Source: Streptomyces fungicidicus
GTDB lineage: Bacteria > Actinomycetota > Actinomycetes > Streptomycetales > Streptomycetaceae
NCBI RefSeq assembly: GCF_003665435.1
Contig: NZ_CP023407.1
Location: 248,001 to 312,000 of the forward strand
Direction of reading: 5' to 3'
DNA: 64,000 nucleotides
Part shown: positions 24,535 to 33,321 of the stretch, piece after piece
How positions within the stretch are numbered: position 1 is the stretch's first letter
How the letters are laid out: each line of letters opens with the position of its first letter
Translations under genes and position numbers: made by a program
Notes under the pieces: generated by a model
Databases searched by the model: none
Told to the model about the DNA's origin: nothing
What the model saw: the letters and a program-made list of their open reading frames with translations, nothing else

Positions 24535-25152
24535 CTACTTGCCGGGGAAGGATGGGGGCATGGGCATCGGGACCTCAAAAGGATCGCGAGCATCCCCCGC
24601 CTGATGGGACTGCACGTCAGAGACCTCGAAAGTGAGTCGCCAGGTCGCCGGCGTCAACACCCGCTGCGCCACCTGACCGCGCGCCTTGCGGAACTCTCCG
24701 GTGCCTCCGGTGATCGCGTTGACGACCGGGCTCGGGGCCGGAATTCCGGCCTGCTCACCCTGGATCGTGATCTGACCTCCCGCCAGCACCGCGGTCGACA
24801 CGCACTGTCCCGCGTTGCGTTCGAGGTCGTCGATGACGCAGAAGCCGCCGATGCGTCCGACCGAATGGCCTTCGGTTCCCTCGGTCGACATCAGATTTCC
24901 ACTGAAGACGAACTGGTCACCGACACTGCGGCCGGTTGCGCCGAGGTCGATCTCCTCGCCGACCTGCAGCTGCGCCTCCACGCGGATGGTGCGGCTCTTC
25001 GCCGGGGAACCGTCGTCGGTGTGGGGGGCCACGGTCGAGGCCGCTTTCCGGGGCGCCACGTCGGCCGACGCGGGTCCGATGAGAGCGAGCCCGGCAGAGC
25101 ATCCCAGGACCGCGACGGCGAGGAATATGAACGGCCGGCCAGCGATATTCAA
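24535..25152 (-). CDS. Secreted allene-oxide-cyclase-like barrel protein
   Basis: 205 aa starting at TTG 25152, chosen because AGGAGG stands 6 nt upstream and the signal peptide (MNIAGRPFIFLAVAVLGCSA, cleavage near ASADV) begins there. The mature part, e.g. EIDLGATGRSVGDQFVFSGN, GRIGGFCVIDD and VNAITGGTGEFRKARGQV, matches the dirigent/AOC-barrel fold found in many secreted Streptomyces proteins. Some members bind small hydrophobic molecules; substrate here unknown. Own terminator follows at 24494. Confidence 0.8.
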   Translation of the reverse strand: MNIAGRPFIFLAVAVLGCSAGLALIGPASADVAPRKAASTVAPHTDDGSPAKSRTIRVEAQLQVGEEIDLGATGRSVGDQFVFSGNLMSTEGTEGHSVGRIGGFCVIDDLERNAGQCVSTAVLAGGQITIQGEQAGIPAPSPVVNAITGGTGEFRKARGQVAQRVLTPATWRLTFEVSDVQSHQAGDARDPFEVPMPMPPSFPGK

Positions 25153-25522
25153 GGTCGCCTCCTGTCCATTCCGGTCGTGACGGGTCTCGCCTGCGTTTAT
25201 GACGGACCCACCATCTGGCGGTAACGCTAATGAGATGCGTGGCGGCATGCTCCACAGAGGGCCGGAAATTGGGCCATTGGGGTGCACCGGCACTGAGACG
25301 CCGCTGTGCGCGTACGACCTGCTGCCGCGCCTTGACCACGCTGAGGCAGCCCCGTGACCGCGCGGTCGGTGGGCCGAAGTCGCAGCCAAGCGATGACCGG
25401 TGGCGCCACACCTCACTCGCCACCGACGGGATGTCGGTCTCCCTCAGGTAGGTGTCCACGGTCGGCTCCTCGGCAGCCGAAAATGATTTGAGCGGGCGGC
25501 GCACCGCTGCTACTTTCCGTCT
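25153..25522. other. Intergenic region, no gene
   Basis: 370 bp upstream of the leader frame at 25557. It must hold promoters for the divergent barrel-protein and acetyltransferase transcripts. AT-richer patches occur near 25190-25235 and 25480-25515, but no clear -10/-35 pair could be supported. Confidence 0.6.
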
Positions 25523-25602
25523 CGGACCGTGAAGTCGTCGTATGGAGGTGAGACCCGTGAACGCAGTTACCCATGGGTGCTCCCTCAACCCGTCACGGTC
25601 CG
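25523..25602 (+). promoter_or_regulatory. Long-range stem enclosing a leader peptide start
   Basis: CGGACCGTGA (25523-25532) pairs perfectly over 10 bp with TCACGGTCCG (25593-25602), placing the leader Shine-Dalgarno and most of the leader frame in the loop. Translation of the leader would open the stem. ACCCATGGGT inside the loop is also self-complementary. Confidence 0.55.
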
Positions 25603-25610
25603 GCGGCTGA
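25557..25610 (+). CDS. 17-aa leader peptide before GNAT/IF-1 genes
   Basis: GTG 25557, with a strong GGAGG 8 nt upstream, opens a 17-codon frame (MNAVTHGCSLNPSRSGG) ending at TGA 25610, 56 nt before the acetyltransferase start. The strength of the Shine-Dalgarno, the short frame and the two hairpins around it are what one sees in ribosome-mediated attenuators. No match to a known leader is claimed. Confidence 0.55.
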   Translation: MNAVTHGCSLNPSRSGG

Positions 25611-25622
25611 CGTTCGGTGTCG

Positions 25623-25654
25623 CCAGGAGCGCCTGAGTATCGAGGCACTCCTGG
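25623..25654 (+). promoter_or_regulatory. Hairpin abutting the acetyltransferase Shine-Dalgarno
   Basis: CCAGGAG-c-GCCT / AGGC-a-CTCCTGG, 11 paired bases with one C/A mismatch, ends directly at the AAGGAG ribosome site (25655-25660). Its 3' arm CTCC could instead pair with that AAGGAG, so two alternative folds exist: hairpin formed with an open site, or hairpin melted and site masked. Confidence 0.55.
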
Positions 25655-25666
25655 AAGGAGACTCCG

Positions 25667-26458
25667 ATGGACACGAAGCCTTTCATTTCCGGCCTGAGCG
25701 AGAACGCGGTGATGATCACTCGCGTCGCGGACAGGCAATGGCACGCACTGGACGACGACCTGGTCGTCGGCCGCGGGCATGCGGAACACCGTCCCGACGG
25801 ACGCCTGTTCGTCAGCATCGACGCCTGGCACGACGTCGCCTTCGACCGGCTCACCGAGGCGATGCTGGCGGAACTGCCCGCGCCGCTGTACACGGTGGCC
25901 GACGAAGCCGATGTCGAGCTGACGGCCGGCTGGCGGCGGGCGGGTTTCACGGTCCGGCGCCGCGAGTGGGAGTACATGGTGCCGACCGATCCGCAGGCAA
26001 CAGGGCTCGAAGCCGTCCTGCCGCCACCCGGTGTGACGATCTTGCCCGCCGGTCAGGCGGACGAGAGGCTGCTGCGGGCGGTGGACCGCGCGATCCGTGA
26101 CGAGGTCGAGGCGACCGTCGGGTGGCAGTCGATGCCCGCGGAGGTGATTCCTCGCCCCGAAGGTGACACCGTCGTCGATCCGTCGATGTACGCGGTGGCC
26201 GCGACGGCGGACCGCTACCTGGGCCTGATCCGGGTGGCGAGGGTGAAGAGGCCGCGCATCGGGCTGGTCGCGGTCCGGGCCGGCCAGCAGCGCCGCGGCA
26301 TCGCGCGGGCGCTGCTCGCCCACGCGCTGGGGGCGCTGCATCGCTCCGGGTCCACTGCGGCCTGGACCGAGGTCGACGAGTCCAACCGAGCGGCCTCGGC
26401 GCTGTTCGAGACCGTCGGCGCCCGGTCGACGAGCAGCAACCTGGAGCTGGTGCGATGA
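25667..26458 (+). CDS. GNAT-family N-acetyltransferase
   Basis: 263 aa. The N-terminal lobe is diverged; the C-terminal lobe contains the acetyl-CoA site, [20 protein letters not shown] (RxxGxA motif), and then [19 protein letters not shown] with the usual N...A..LFE helix. AAGGAG lies 6 nt before ATG. The stop overlaps the IF-1 start (ATGA), so the enzyme and the initiation factor are made together. The substrate could be a ribosomal protein, an aminoglycoside-like drug or a small metabolite; the pairing with IF-1 favours something related to translation, which is inference. Confidence 0.88.
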   Translation: MDTKPFISGLSENAVMITRVADRQWHALDDDLVVGRGHAEHRPDGRLFVSIDAWHDVAFDRLTEAMLAELPAPLYTVADEADVELTAGWRRAGFTVRRREWEYMVPTDPQATGLEAVLPPPGVTILPAGQADERLLRAVDRAIRDEVEATVGWQSMPAEVIPRPEGDTVVDPSMYAVAATADRYLGLIRVARVKRPRIGLVAVRAGQQRRGIARALLAHALGALHRSGSTAAWTEVDESNRAASALFETVGARSTSSNLELVR

Positions 26459-26679
26459 CGAAGAACAAGAACGTCATCGAAGTCGAGGGCAAGGTCGTCG
26501 AGTGCCTGCGCAGCGCCATGTTCACCGTGGAGCTCGAGAACGGCCACCAGGTCCTGGCGCACATCAGCGGGAAGATCCGCAAGCACTACATCAAGATCAT
26601 GCTGGAGGACCGGGTGCTGGTGGAACTCCCGCCGTACGACCTGACGCGCGGCCGGATCGTGTTCCGGTACCGGAACTAG
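26455..26679 (+). CDS. infA: Translation initiation factor IF-1 (accessory copy)
   Basis: 74 aa S1/OB-fold protein. Sequence elements [38 protein letters not shown] and [13 protein letters not shown] are standard for IF-1. The housekeeping infA of Streptomyces lies in the ribosomal protein cluster; this copy sits in an acetyltransferase operon and has differences such as NKNVIEVEG in place of the usual KDGVIEIEG start, so it is a paralogue. It would occupy the ribosomal A site at initiation. A very strong terminator follows. Confidence 0.93.
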   Translation: MTKNKNVIEVEGKVVECLRSAMFTVELENGHQVLAHISGKIRKHYIKIMLEDRVLVELPPYDLTRGRIVFRYRN

Positions 26680-26710
26680 CGGCGGTCGGCGCCCCGCGCG
26701 ACGGCTGATC

Positions 26711-26751
26711 CCGGGGCCCCGGTCACGGCGTTTCCGTGACCGGGGCCCCGG
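26711..26751. terminator. 18-bp perfect terminator stem
   Basis: The stem arms 26711-26728 and 26734-26751 (CCGGGGCCCCGGTCACGG and its complement) surround CGTTT. It serves the IF-1 operon and, in the other direction, the convergent MBL-fold gene. Confidence 0.9.
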
Positions 26752-26837
26752 TGACGGTCCGGTCCCGGCCGCGTGCCGGGAGCTCGACCGCTCCCACGCC
26801 ATGAGCCCGGGCTCCGTCGAGGGGAGGGAGGCTCCGT

Positions 26838-27878
26838 CTACCGGTTGGTGGGCCGCATGTCGCCGTCGTACACGGTGCGGTAGTCCGGCACGACTGTCCG
26901 GGTGCCCGGAGACGCCGTCCCGACCTGGGCGAGGAAGGCGTCGAGGTCCATCGCCGGGTCGCGGACCGGGGAACCGGTCAGCGGCAGCTCGAAGTTGTCC
27001 CAGTGGACGGGGACGACGACACCGGGGGCGTCCAGAGCGCGCAGCAGCCGGGACACATAGCCGTGGGTGGTGCTGGTGGCAGTGGGCACGGCGATCATCG
27101 CGAGGTCGGGACGCAGGCCCCGCACCTCCCGCTCGGCGAAGTCGCTGGCCCCCATGAGGAATGCCGACGGACCGTGCTCTCCTGCCGTGATCTGGAAGGC
27201 CAGGGTGTCGCCCTCGGGCAGATCCGCGATGGTGCTGGGAACTGTCGCGGGTGGGGCGTTCAGCGTGCCCGGGGCGAAGTACGAGCAGTTCTTGTTGCGG
27301 CTGTGCAGGCTGGACACGACCTCGACGGTCATCGTGCCGAGGTCCAGTACCTCGCCGCCCTTCACCACGGAGATCTGTTTCGAGTCGACTCCGAGGGCGG
27401 TGAGCAGGTGGTACGTGGTCTCGGTGCCGATGACGCGGGCACCGGTGGTCTTGGCGATGTAGGGCACGTCGGCCAGGTGGTCCCAGTGGGAATGACTCAC
27501 CAGCACCACTTCGGGACGGCCGATGTGCGGGTCGACGACAGTGGGATCCGTCGTCAGCCTGGTCTCCGGGACGAGACCTCCGTCGAACAGGCCGGTGCGG
27601 AATCGGGTGAGGTAGGGATCGAAGAGCACGGTGCGGCCGCCCACGTCGATGCGCCAGCCCGCGGTGCCGAGCCAGCGGTACGACACGGAACGGGCGGCCC
27701 GGTCGCCGCCGCGGCCGGCGGACGCAGCCGTCGGGGCCGCCGTGGCTGCCGTGGCTGCGGTGGTCGGGATCAGCGGGGACGCCGCACCGAGCGCGGTGCC
27801 CCACAGCACCGCACGGCGGTTGAGCGCGCGGCCGGAGGGGGTGCCTGGTCTGTCCGAGGCGTGCATGTCCTTGGTCAT
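26838..27878 (-). CDS. Tat-exported metallo-beta-lactamase-fold hydrolase
   Basis: 346 aa. A twin-arginine signal (LNRRAVLWG, R21-R22, then a hydrophobic Ala-rich stretch) precedes an UlaG/RomA-like MBL fold: WLGTAGWRIDVGGRTVLFDP, HSHWDH (129-134) for the two metals, then GEHGPSAFLMG and VVPVHWDN with the remaining histidines. It is close to lactonase or phosphodiesterase-type MBLs rather than beta-lactamases. It is exported folded. Start ATG 27878. The gene precedes nothing on its strand; the next minus gene upstream is the class A beta-lactamase 83 bp away, possibly co-transcribed. Confidence 0.88.
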   Translation of the reverse strand: MTKDMHASDRPGTPSGRALNRRAVLWGTALGAASPLIPTTAATAATAAPTAASAGRGGDRAARSVSYRWLGTAGWRIDVGGRTVLFDPYLTRFRTGLFDGGLVPETRLTTDPTVVDPHIGRPEVVLVSHSHWDHLADVPYIAKTTGARVIGTETTYHLLTALGVDSKQISVVKGGEVLDLGTMTVEVVSSLHSRNKNCSYFAPGTLNAPPATVPSTIADLPEGDTLAFQITAGEHGPSAFLMGASDFAEREVRGLRPDLAMIAVPTATSTTHGYVSRLLRALDAPGVVVPVHWDNFELPLTGSPVRDPAMDLDAFLAQVGTASPGTRTVVPDYRTVYDGDMRPTNR

Positions 27879-27961
27879 GGCGTCAGCAGATCAAGGGGTG
27901 AAGTGCCGTGTCCAAGACCGCAGTGCGGCACTTCCGATACGTGAACGCATATGTGCCCTGC

Positions 27962-28900
27962 TCAGCGGCCGTCGCCACGGAGGTAAGCGGCGGCCATTCC
28001 GGCTGCCCTGCCTATCGCCGCGTCCACTGTGGCACGGGAGGCGGTCAGGTCGTGGGTGCGCGCGAACACGGCTATCGCGTAGCACTCACCGTCCGGGAAA
28101 CGGGCGACGCCCGCCTCCATGTGCAGTCCGGGCAGGGTCCCGGTCTTGGCCGCGACCGCGACACCGTCCGGGAAACCCGACACCAGCCGGTGCCGGAAGA
28201 CCTGCTTGCTCATCAGGTCGCGCACGAGCGCACAGGCTTCAGGCGGCCCCGCGGCATCGGTCCAGACGAGCCGGAGCAGCCGTGTGATCTCGCGGGGTGT
28301 GCTCGCCGTGGTGCGGCGGGGATCCAGCACCGTCAGCCTTCTCTTCCCCTCGTCCGACAGGGCCGGGTAGCGCGCCGCGAACTCCCTCTCGTCGCGTGCC
28401 CCGACCTCCTCGAGCATCGACTCCAGCAGGTCCCGCGGGCCGCCCACGACGCGCGTCCGCTCCAGGCCGAGTTCCTTCGCGAGCAGCCTCACAGTGTCCA
28501 GCCCGACTCGGTGGAGAAGCAGGTCCGCCGCCGAGTTGTCGCTGACCGACATCGCGAAGTAGGCGAGATCGCGCAACGACAGTTCGACATCGTCCAGGCA
28601 GCCGGCGGTGCCCCAGCCACCGAGCCGGTCGGCCGAGGTCACCCGCACCCGCTCCCTCGGATCGAGCTGACCGGCCACGACCTGCCGCGCGAACTCCAGC
28701 ACCAGCAGCATCTTGAAGAGCGAAGCGATGACGACGGCGTCATCGGCGCCCACGGCGACTTCACGGCCGCCCCGCCCGCCGTCGACGCCGCCCGCGGCCG
28801 GCGTGCCCGCGCGGACGGGCACAGCGTGTAACTGTCCTCTCGCGCCCGCCTCGGCGAAGATCCGCCGGATCCGGTCCTCGGTCGCTGTTCGCGTGCTCAT
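27962..28900 (-). CDS. Class A beta-lactamase-related serine hydrolase without signal peptide
   Basis: 312 aa. Motifs of class A enzymes are complete: S60-L-F-K63, S120-D-N122, and K252-T-G. A glutamate counterpart of the omega-loop E166 is not obvious; candidates lie in LLESMLEEVG (about 158-167). No Sec or Tat signal is visible and the N-terminus (MSTRTATEDRIRRIF) is helical and polar, so the enzyme appears cytoplasmic, unlike secreted Streptomyces beta-lactamases. The LysR gene at 29010 diverges across 109 bp. It could be a DD-peptidase-like or ester hydrolase. Confidence 0.82.
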   Translation of the reverse strand: MSTRTATEDRIRRIFAEAGARGQLHAVPVRAGTPAAGGVDGGRGGREVAVGADDAVVIASLFKMLLVLEFARQVVAGQLDPRERVRVTSADRLGGWGTAGCLDDVELSLRDLAYFAMSVSDNSAADLLLHRVGLDTVRLLAKELGLERTRVVGGPRDLLESMLEEVGARDEREFAARYPALSDEGKRRLTVLDPRRTTASTPREITRLLRLVWTDAAGPPEACALVRDLMSKQVFRHRLVSGFPDGVAVAAKTGTLPGLHMEAGVARFPDGECYAIAVFARTHDLTASRATVDAAIGRAAGMAAAYLRGDGR

Positions 28901-29009
28901 CGCTGCTCATCCTCGGGCATCGGCGTTCTCGGTCGTCGGTCGGCCGACCGCCGACCCGGACCATCCCCGTCTCCCCCGCAGGACGGCATTGCGCATAGGA
29001 TCCTTGATC

Positions 29010-29975
29010 GTGGATCTCCTACGCCACCTGCGTCTCTTCGTCACCGTGGCCGACGAGCTGCACTTCAGCCGGGCCGCCGAGCGTCTGGGCATGGCCCAGC
29101 CACCGCTCAGCCAGGCGATCCGCCGGCTGGAGGAGGAACTCGGAGCCGAGCTGTTCGACCGCTCACAGCGCGGCGTCCGGCTCAGTGCCGCCGGAACGGC
29201 GCTGCTGGAAGAGGCCCACGATCTCCTCGCCCGGGAGAAGAGGCTGCGCGCCCTGGCCCACCGCGCCGCCGACGGCGGCCTCGGCACCCTGCGCGCGGGC
29301 GTACCGCCCGACACCACGGCCGCCGTACTGTCCGCGTTGCTCTCCGCCTGCGCGGAACACGCACCGGAGCTCTCCGTCGACCTGCAGGAGGTCACCACCG
29401 TGGAGCAACTGCGGCTGCTTGCCTCCGGTGGCCTGGACGTCGGACTCGTGCACCACCCCGTGGACGCCACCGAACTACGGCTCGGCCCCGTTGCCTCACT
29501 GGACCTGGGGGTCGTGCTCCCCCGCACCTCGCCCCTGGCCCGCCTGCCGGAAGTGACGCTCGGCGATCTCTCCGGTCACGACCTGGTGCTCTTCCCGCGC
29601 GCACACGCACCCGGCTGGCACGACCACATCCTCGACGTGTGCCGCACCGAGGGCTTCGTCCCCGGCCGCCTCCGCCACGCCTCCAACCCCGAGTTCCTGC
29701 TCGCCCTGGTGACGGCGGGACACGGAGTCGCCTTCGACCAGGGGCCGGCGGCCCGCAAGGAACCCCGTGTCGCCTGGTCCCCTCTGGCGGGCCGCCCCCT
29801 CACCGTGCGGATCAGCGGCGCCTGGCCCACCGGCCGCGGAGCCCACCCGGCTGCCCGCCGCTTCGCCGGACTCGCCGCCGACGTCCTGGCCCGCCACCAC
29901 ACCACCCCACGACGCGAGGGCACTGCCCGCCCACCCGACGACACCCCGCGTCCCTGGTCGGTGGTGTACGGCTGA
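29010..29975 (+). CDS. LysR-type regulator divergent from the beta-lactamase-like gene
   Basis: 321 aa from GTG 29010 (AGGA 10 nt upstream; TTG two codons earlier also open). HTH: DLLRHLRLFVTVADELHFS, RAAERLGMAQPPLSQAIRRL, ELGAELFDRSQRGVRL; effector domain follows, with a 50-residue Arg/Pro-rich tail. The divergent LysR/bla arrangement recalls AmpR-AmpC and the S. cacaoi BlaA system, so it may activate the hydrolase gene. Open reading extends further 5' but lacks family similarity there. Confidence 0.9.
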   Translation: MDLLRHLRLFVTVADELHFSRAAERLGMAQPPLSQAIRRLEEELGAELFDRSQRGVRLSAAGTALLEEAHDLLAREKRLRALAHRAADGGLGTLRAGVPPDTTAAVLSALLSACAEHAPELSVDLQEVTTVEQLRLLASGGLDVGLVHHPVDATELRLGPVASLDLGVVLPRTSPLARLPEVTLGDLSGHDLVLFPRAHAPGWHDHILDVCRTEGFVPGRLRHASNPEFLLALVTAGHGVAFDQGPAARKEPRVAWSPLAGRPLTVRISGAWPTGRGAHPAARRFAGLAADVLARHHTTPRREGTARPPDDTPRPWSVVYG

Positions 29976-30020
29976 ACACCGGATCGAGCACCCCTGCAGC
30001 GTCGCTCCGGGCGCTCGTCG

Positions 30021-31415
30021 TCATACGGGCACCCCGGCCTCGTCCATGACCCTGCTCATCTCCACCGGGGGCAGGGCAGGGTTGGCGCCCGCGCTGAAAG
30101 CCAGCTCGGGCAGGTCGAGGGTCTCGCGGAGCCGAGGGAGCGGCAGGCGGGGGTCGCGGGTCGCCGCCTGGCGCGTCCAGACGTCCGGGTCGTGGCTGAG
30201 CCGCTCGATGAGGCCGGGGCCGGCGGCGGGGTCGCGGACCGTCAGTTGTCGGTAGATCCCGTCCGGATGGTCCGCGAAGCGGGCGGCGAGGCCCTCGCGG
30301 GGGAAGCGGGGGTGGCCGGTCGCCATCCAGGCGGAGAACGTTCCGCCGAGCCGTGCGTACACGCTCATCAGGACCTCCTCCGGGGTGTCGGGGTGATGGA
30401 CGGCCAGGTGGTTGTGGACGAGGGCGTCCGTGTCCTCCGACAGGAGCCGCAGGAGATCGGGGGACAGATGAGGGCTGCGGGCCGCGGCGCGGCGCAGCAG
30501 GGGGTGGGCGGAGGTCGCGGCCCGGCGCAGCACGTCCTGGTCGGCGATGCCGGCCGCCACCCAGTCCACCTCCCCTCGTGCGTGCGGGGCCACGGTGAAG
30601 TCGATCGCGGCGCGCTGGGCCTCGGTCAGCTCGGGCCGGAGGGAAACGGCCAGCCGCACTCCGTCGTCGGGGTGGACCGCGAGACGGTCCACGAGGTCGG
30701 CCGGCAGGGACGGGTTTCCGGCGAGCTCGACCAGGTGTGTGCCCTCGGCGAGGAACCGTTCGGCGTCCGCGCGGCCGAGAAGTCCCCGGCGCAGTACCTC
30801 GGGCAGGGCGGCGGGGTCGTCGAGCAGCGCCGCCGTCAGCCGTGCGTCGCGGGGGCACGCGCGCAGCGCGGCTGATCGCCGCAGTTCGGGGTCGGGGTCG
30901 TCGAGCAGCGTGGTGCGTGCGTGCGGTGTCAGGTCGTCCCAGACGCGCAGTGCGGCACGTCGTGCGGCCGGATCGGCATGGCGGAGCAGGGAGGCGAGGA
31001 AGGTCGGTGCCAAGTGACGTGAGTGCAACAGCGCGCTGCGCACGGAGGGGTCGGGGTCTTCCAGAAGGCGTCGGCACACGGCATCGGGCAGCGGATCGAC
31101 CTTCGCCCGGGGGTCGTGGGTCCACTCGGGCCCGTCCGCGACGGCGGCCCGCACCCGCGGTGACGGGTCGTGCGCGAGCCGGGCCCGCTGCTCGGCGTCC
31201 GCCTGGCCGCTCATCGCGAAGTGGACTCGGGTGCCGGGGACCGGGTGGGTGAGGACAGCCGCTACGGCCTGCTCGGGCAGCCCGGGCCGATGAAGGGCCT
31301 GGAAGGGCGGGCCGTGGCCTCCGCCGTCGAAGGCGATGAGTCGCACCAGGAGCGGTGTGGGGAGGGCTGGGTTGGCGGCGACTCCGTCCAGCGCGGACGA
31401 GTGGACGGCGGCCAT
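30021..31415 (-). CDS. Leucine-rich-variant (LRV)/HEAT-type repeat protein
   Basis: 464 aa composed of about 15 degenerate helical repeats of 24-30 residues with a D/N-P-x-x-x-V/L-R core, e.g. HDPSPRVRAAVADGP, EDPDPSVRSALLHSR, DDPDPELRRSAALRA, and later GNPSLPADLVDRLAVHPDDG. LRV proteins bind peptides or nucleic acids by an extended superhelix; the role in Streptomyces is unknown. No signal or membrane segment. It converges with the LysR gene and stands alone. Confidence 0.8.
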   Translation of the reverse strand: MAAVHSSALDGVAANPALPTPLLVRLIAFDGGGHGPPFQALHRPGLPEQAVAAVLTHPVPGTRVHFAMSGQADAEQRARLAHDPSPRVRAAVADGPEWTHDPRAKVDPLPDAVCRRLLEDPDPSVRSALLHSRHLAPTFLASLLRHADPAARRAALRVWDDLTPHARTTLLDDPDPELRRSAALRACPRDARLTAALLDDPAALPEVLRRGLLGRADAERFLAEGTHLVELAGNPSLPADLVDRLAVHPDDGVRLAVSLRPELTEAQRAAIDFTVAPHARGEVDWVAAGIADQDVLRRAATSAHPLLRRAAARSPHLSPDLLRLLSEDTDALVHNHLAVHHPDTPEEVLMSVYARLGGTFSAWMATGHPRFPREGLAARFADHPDGIYRQLTVRDPAAGPGLIERLSHDPDVWTRQAATRDPRLPLPRLRETLDLPELAFSAGANPALPPVEMSRVMDEAGVPV

Positions 31416-31595
31416 GTCTCAGTTCTCCCACCCGTCGCTGTATGCGAGCATGCCGTCATCGTGTCATGCACGGGAGAACCGCGGCAGGCACATGATCACT
31501 ACGGGCAGCGCCCGGTCCCCCGGCCGGATTCGAGCCAGGGGCCCTGGGTAGTCGGGCCTGGACAGCACAGCGTGAGCCGGTGACGAGGAGTGGAC

Positions 31596-32426
31596 TTGAG
31601 CGAGTCGGCGTTCATCGCCCTGCAGCAGGAGATCGCCCGGACACTGGGCGTCACCGAAACCTTCGAGGCCGAACAGGAGATCGAGCGCCGGGTGGCCTTC
31701 CTCGCCGAGCGGCTCACCTCGACCGGGCTGCGCTCCCTCGTCCTCGGCATCAGCGGCGGCGTCGACTCCACCGTCGCGGGCCGGTTGTGCCAGCTCGCCG
31801 TGGAACGGGCGCGGGCCGGCGGACACGAGGCACGGTTCCACGCCATGCGCCTGCCCTACGGAATCCAGGCCGACGAGCACGACGCCCAGCTCGCGCTCTC
31901 CTTCATCAAGGCAGACCACGTGCTGACCGTGGACATCAAGCCCGCCGCCGACGCCGCGCTCGAGGCCACACTGACCGCCGGGGTGAGTTTCCGCGACGCC
32001 CGGCACGAAGACTTCGTGCACGGCAACGTCAAGGCACGCCAGCGCATGATCGCCCAGTACGCGGTGGCCGGCGCGCAGGACGGCCTCGTCGTCGGCACCG
32101 ACCAGGCCGCCGAGGCGCTCACGGGCTTCTTCACCAAGTTCGGCGACGGGGCCGCGGACCTGGTTCCGCTGGCGGGCCTCACCAAACGCCGGGTGCGCGC
32201 CCTCGCGGACGCGCTGGGCGCACCCACCGGCCTGGTGTGGAAGGTCCCGACCGCCGACCTGGAAAGCCTCGACGAGGGCAAGGCCGACGAGGACGCGCTC
32301 GGAGTGACCTACGACGTCATCGACGACTTCCTCGAGGGCAAGCCCGTGGACAGGGAGGCCTTCGACACCATCGTCCACCGCTATCGCCTCACCGACCACA
32401 AGCGCCGGCCGCCCATCGCCCCTTGA
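31596..32426 (+). CDS. nadE: Ammonia-dependent NAD(+) synthetase
   Basis: 276 aa. It converts deamido-NAD to NAD with ATP and ammonia. The PP-loop SGGVDST (53-59) is intact, followed by KARQRMIAQYAVAG, VVGTDQAAEALTGFFTKFGD and the C-terminal KRRPPIAP. No glutaminase domain is present, so it is the NH3-dependent form. TTG 31596 is chosen over GTG 31590 because GAGGAG ends 5 nt before it and family members start at this residue. A terminator overlaps the stop. Confidence 0.95.
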   Translation: MSESAFIALQQEIARTLGVTETFEAEQEIERRVAFLAERLTSTGLRSLVLGISGGVDSTVAGRLCQLAVERARAGGHEARFHAMRLPYGIQADEHDAQLALSFIKADHVLTVDIKPAADAALEATLTAGVSFRDARHEDFVHGNVKARQRMIAQYAVAGAQDGLVVGTDQAAEALTGFFTKFGDGAADLVPLAGLTKRRVRALADALGAPTGLVWKVPTADLESLDEGKADEDALGVTYDVIDDFLEGKPVDREAFDTIVHRYRLTDHKRRPPIAP

Positions 32427-32445
32427 GACCATCGGGCTCAAGGGG
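32419..32445. terminator. Terminator of nadE
   Basis: CCCCTTGAG and CTCAAGGGG form a perfect 9-bp stem with a 9-nt loop, starting within the last codons of nadE. Confidence 0.8.
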
Positions 32446-32612
32446 GTGTGCAGGGGTGTCGGTGGCGGGTCCGTGGGTGGTCCTGCTCGCTCGTCCAGCC
32501 CTCGGTGACCTGGACGAGGTCGAGGTCGGACGCGCAGAATGGTGCCCGCTGTCACTTGCACGATCTTCTTGATCGCGGGAGACGGGGTGCCGATGGATGC
32601 TGCAATGGGCGC

Positions 32613-33202
32613 ATGCATCTGGAAGAGCTCCGCGCGCTGCCGGCCCGGCATGCCCGCCCGGGCTCCCGGGCCGACCCCGGGCGGCCGGCCCTGGGCTTCG
32701 GTCTCACCCTGGAACCTTCCGCCGGCGCCGAGCTGCTGCTGCAGGCCGGTCCCGGCGACGCCCCTCGCGCCGCCGGTGGCGGTGTGCCGTCGGGAATCGC
32801 CGTCAGCGACGCTCCGGCCGCGCTGCTCGACGCGGTGGTCCGGCTGCTCCGCCTGCTCGACGAGCCCCGCGACCGCGCGGTGCCGGCGCCGCTGGTCAAG
32901 CGCGAGATCCTGTGGCGTCTGATCACCGGCGAGCAGGGCACGGCGGTGCGCCGGCTCGGCCTCGCCGACAGCGGCCTCAGCCATGTCTCGCGGACCGTGC
33001 GCTGGATCCGCGAGCACTACGCGGAGCTCGGCTGCTGCTCGCCACGCATCCGGGCGACGTCACCGGAGTGGGCAGGCGCGTCGGCTACGACAACCCGTCG
33101 CAGTTCAGCCGCGAGTACCGCCGCCAGTTCGGCGCGCCCCCGAGCCGGGACGCGGCACACCTGCGCATCACCGTCCGCACCCCCGCCGGCGTGCGGACCT
33201 GA
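32613..33202 (+). pseudogene. AraC-family regulator pseudogene with two internal deletions
   Basis: The frame from ATG 32613 begins [17 protein letters not shown], as AraC_N proteins do, but jumps from RADPGRPA straight to [14 protein letters not shown], losing about 60 residues of the cupin-like sensor. It then follows the family well ([20 protein letters not shown] to [10 protein letters not shown]). There about 40 codons, the first DNA-binding helix-turn-helix, are missing and the frame changes; the second HTH continues in another frame as [20 protein letters not shown]. Both losses look like simple deletions. The gene cannot make a working regulator. No obvious target gene adjoins. Confidence 0.82.
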
Positions 33203-33321
33203 AGCCGGGAACCGGCGTGCCTGCCCAGCGCTCCAAGCCGTGCGGAACCCGGAGCGCGATCCTTCCGTCTTGCTCCGACGGACCGCCCTGACATGACCGA
33301 CATCTAACAAAGCAGCCGAAA

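Noticed and set aside
28713..29009. N-terminal extension of the LysR regulator
   Set aside because: It overlaps the beta-lactamase-like gene on the other strand and shows no LysR similarity before the HTH at GTG 29010.
31525..31550. tRNA-like T-arm (GGATTCGAGCC)
   Set aside because: No acceptor, anticodon or D-arm could be folded around it.
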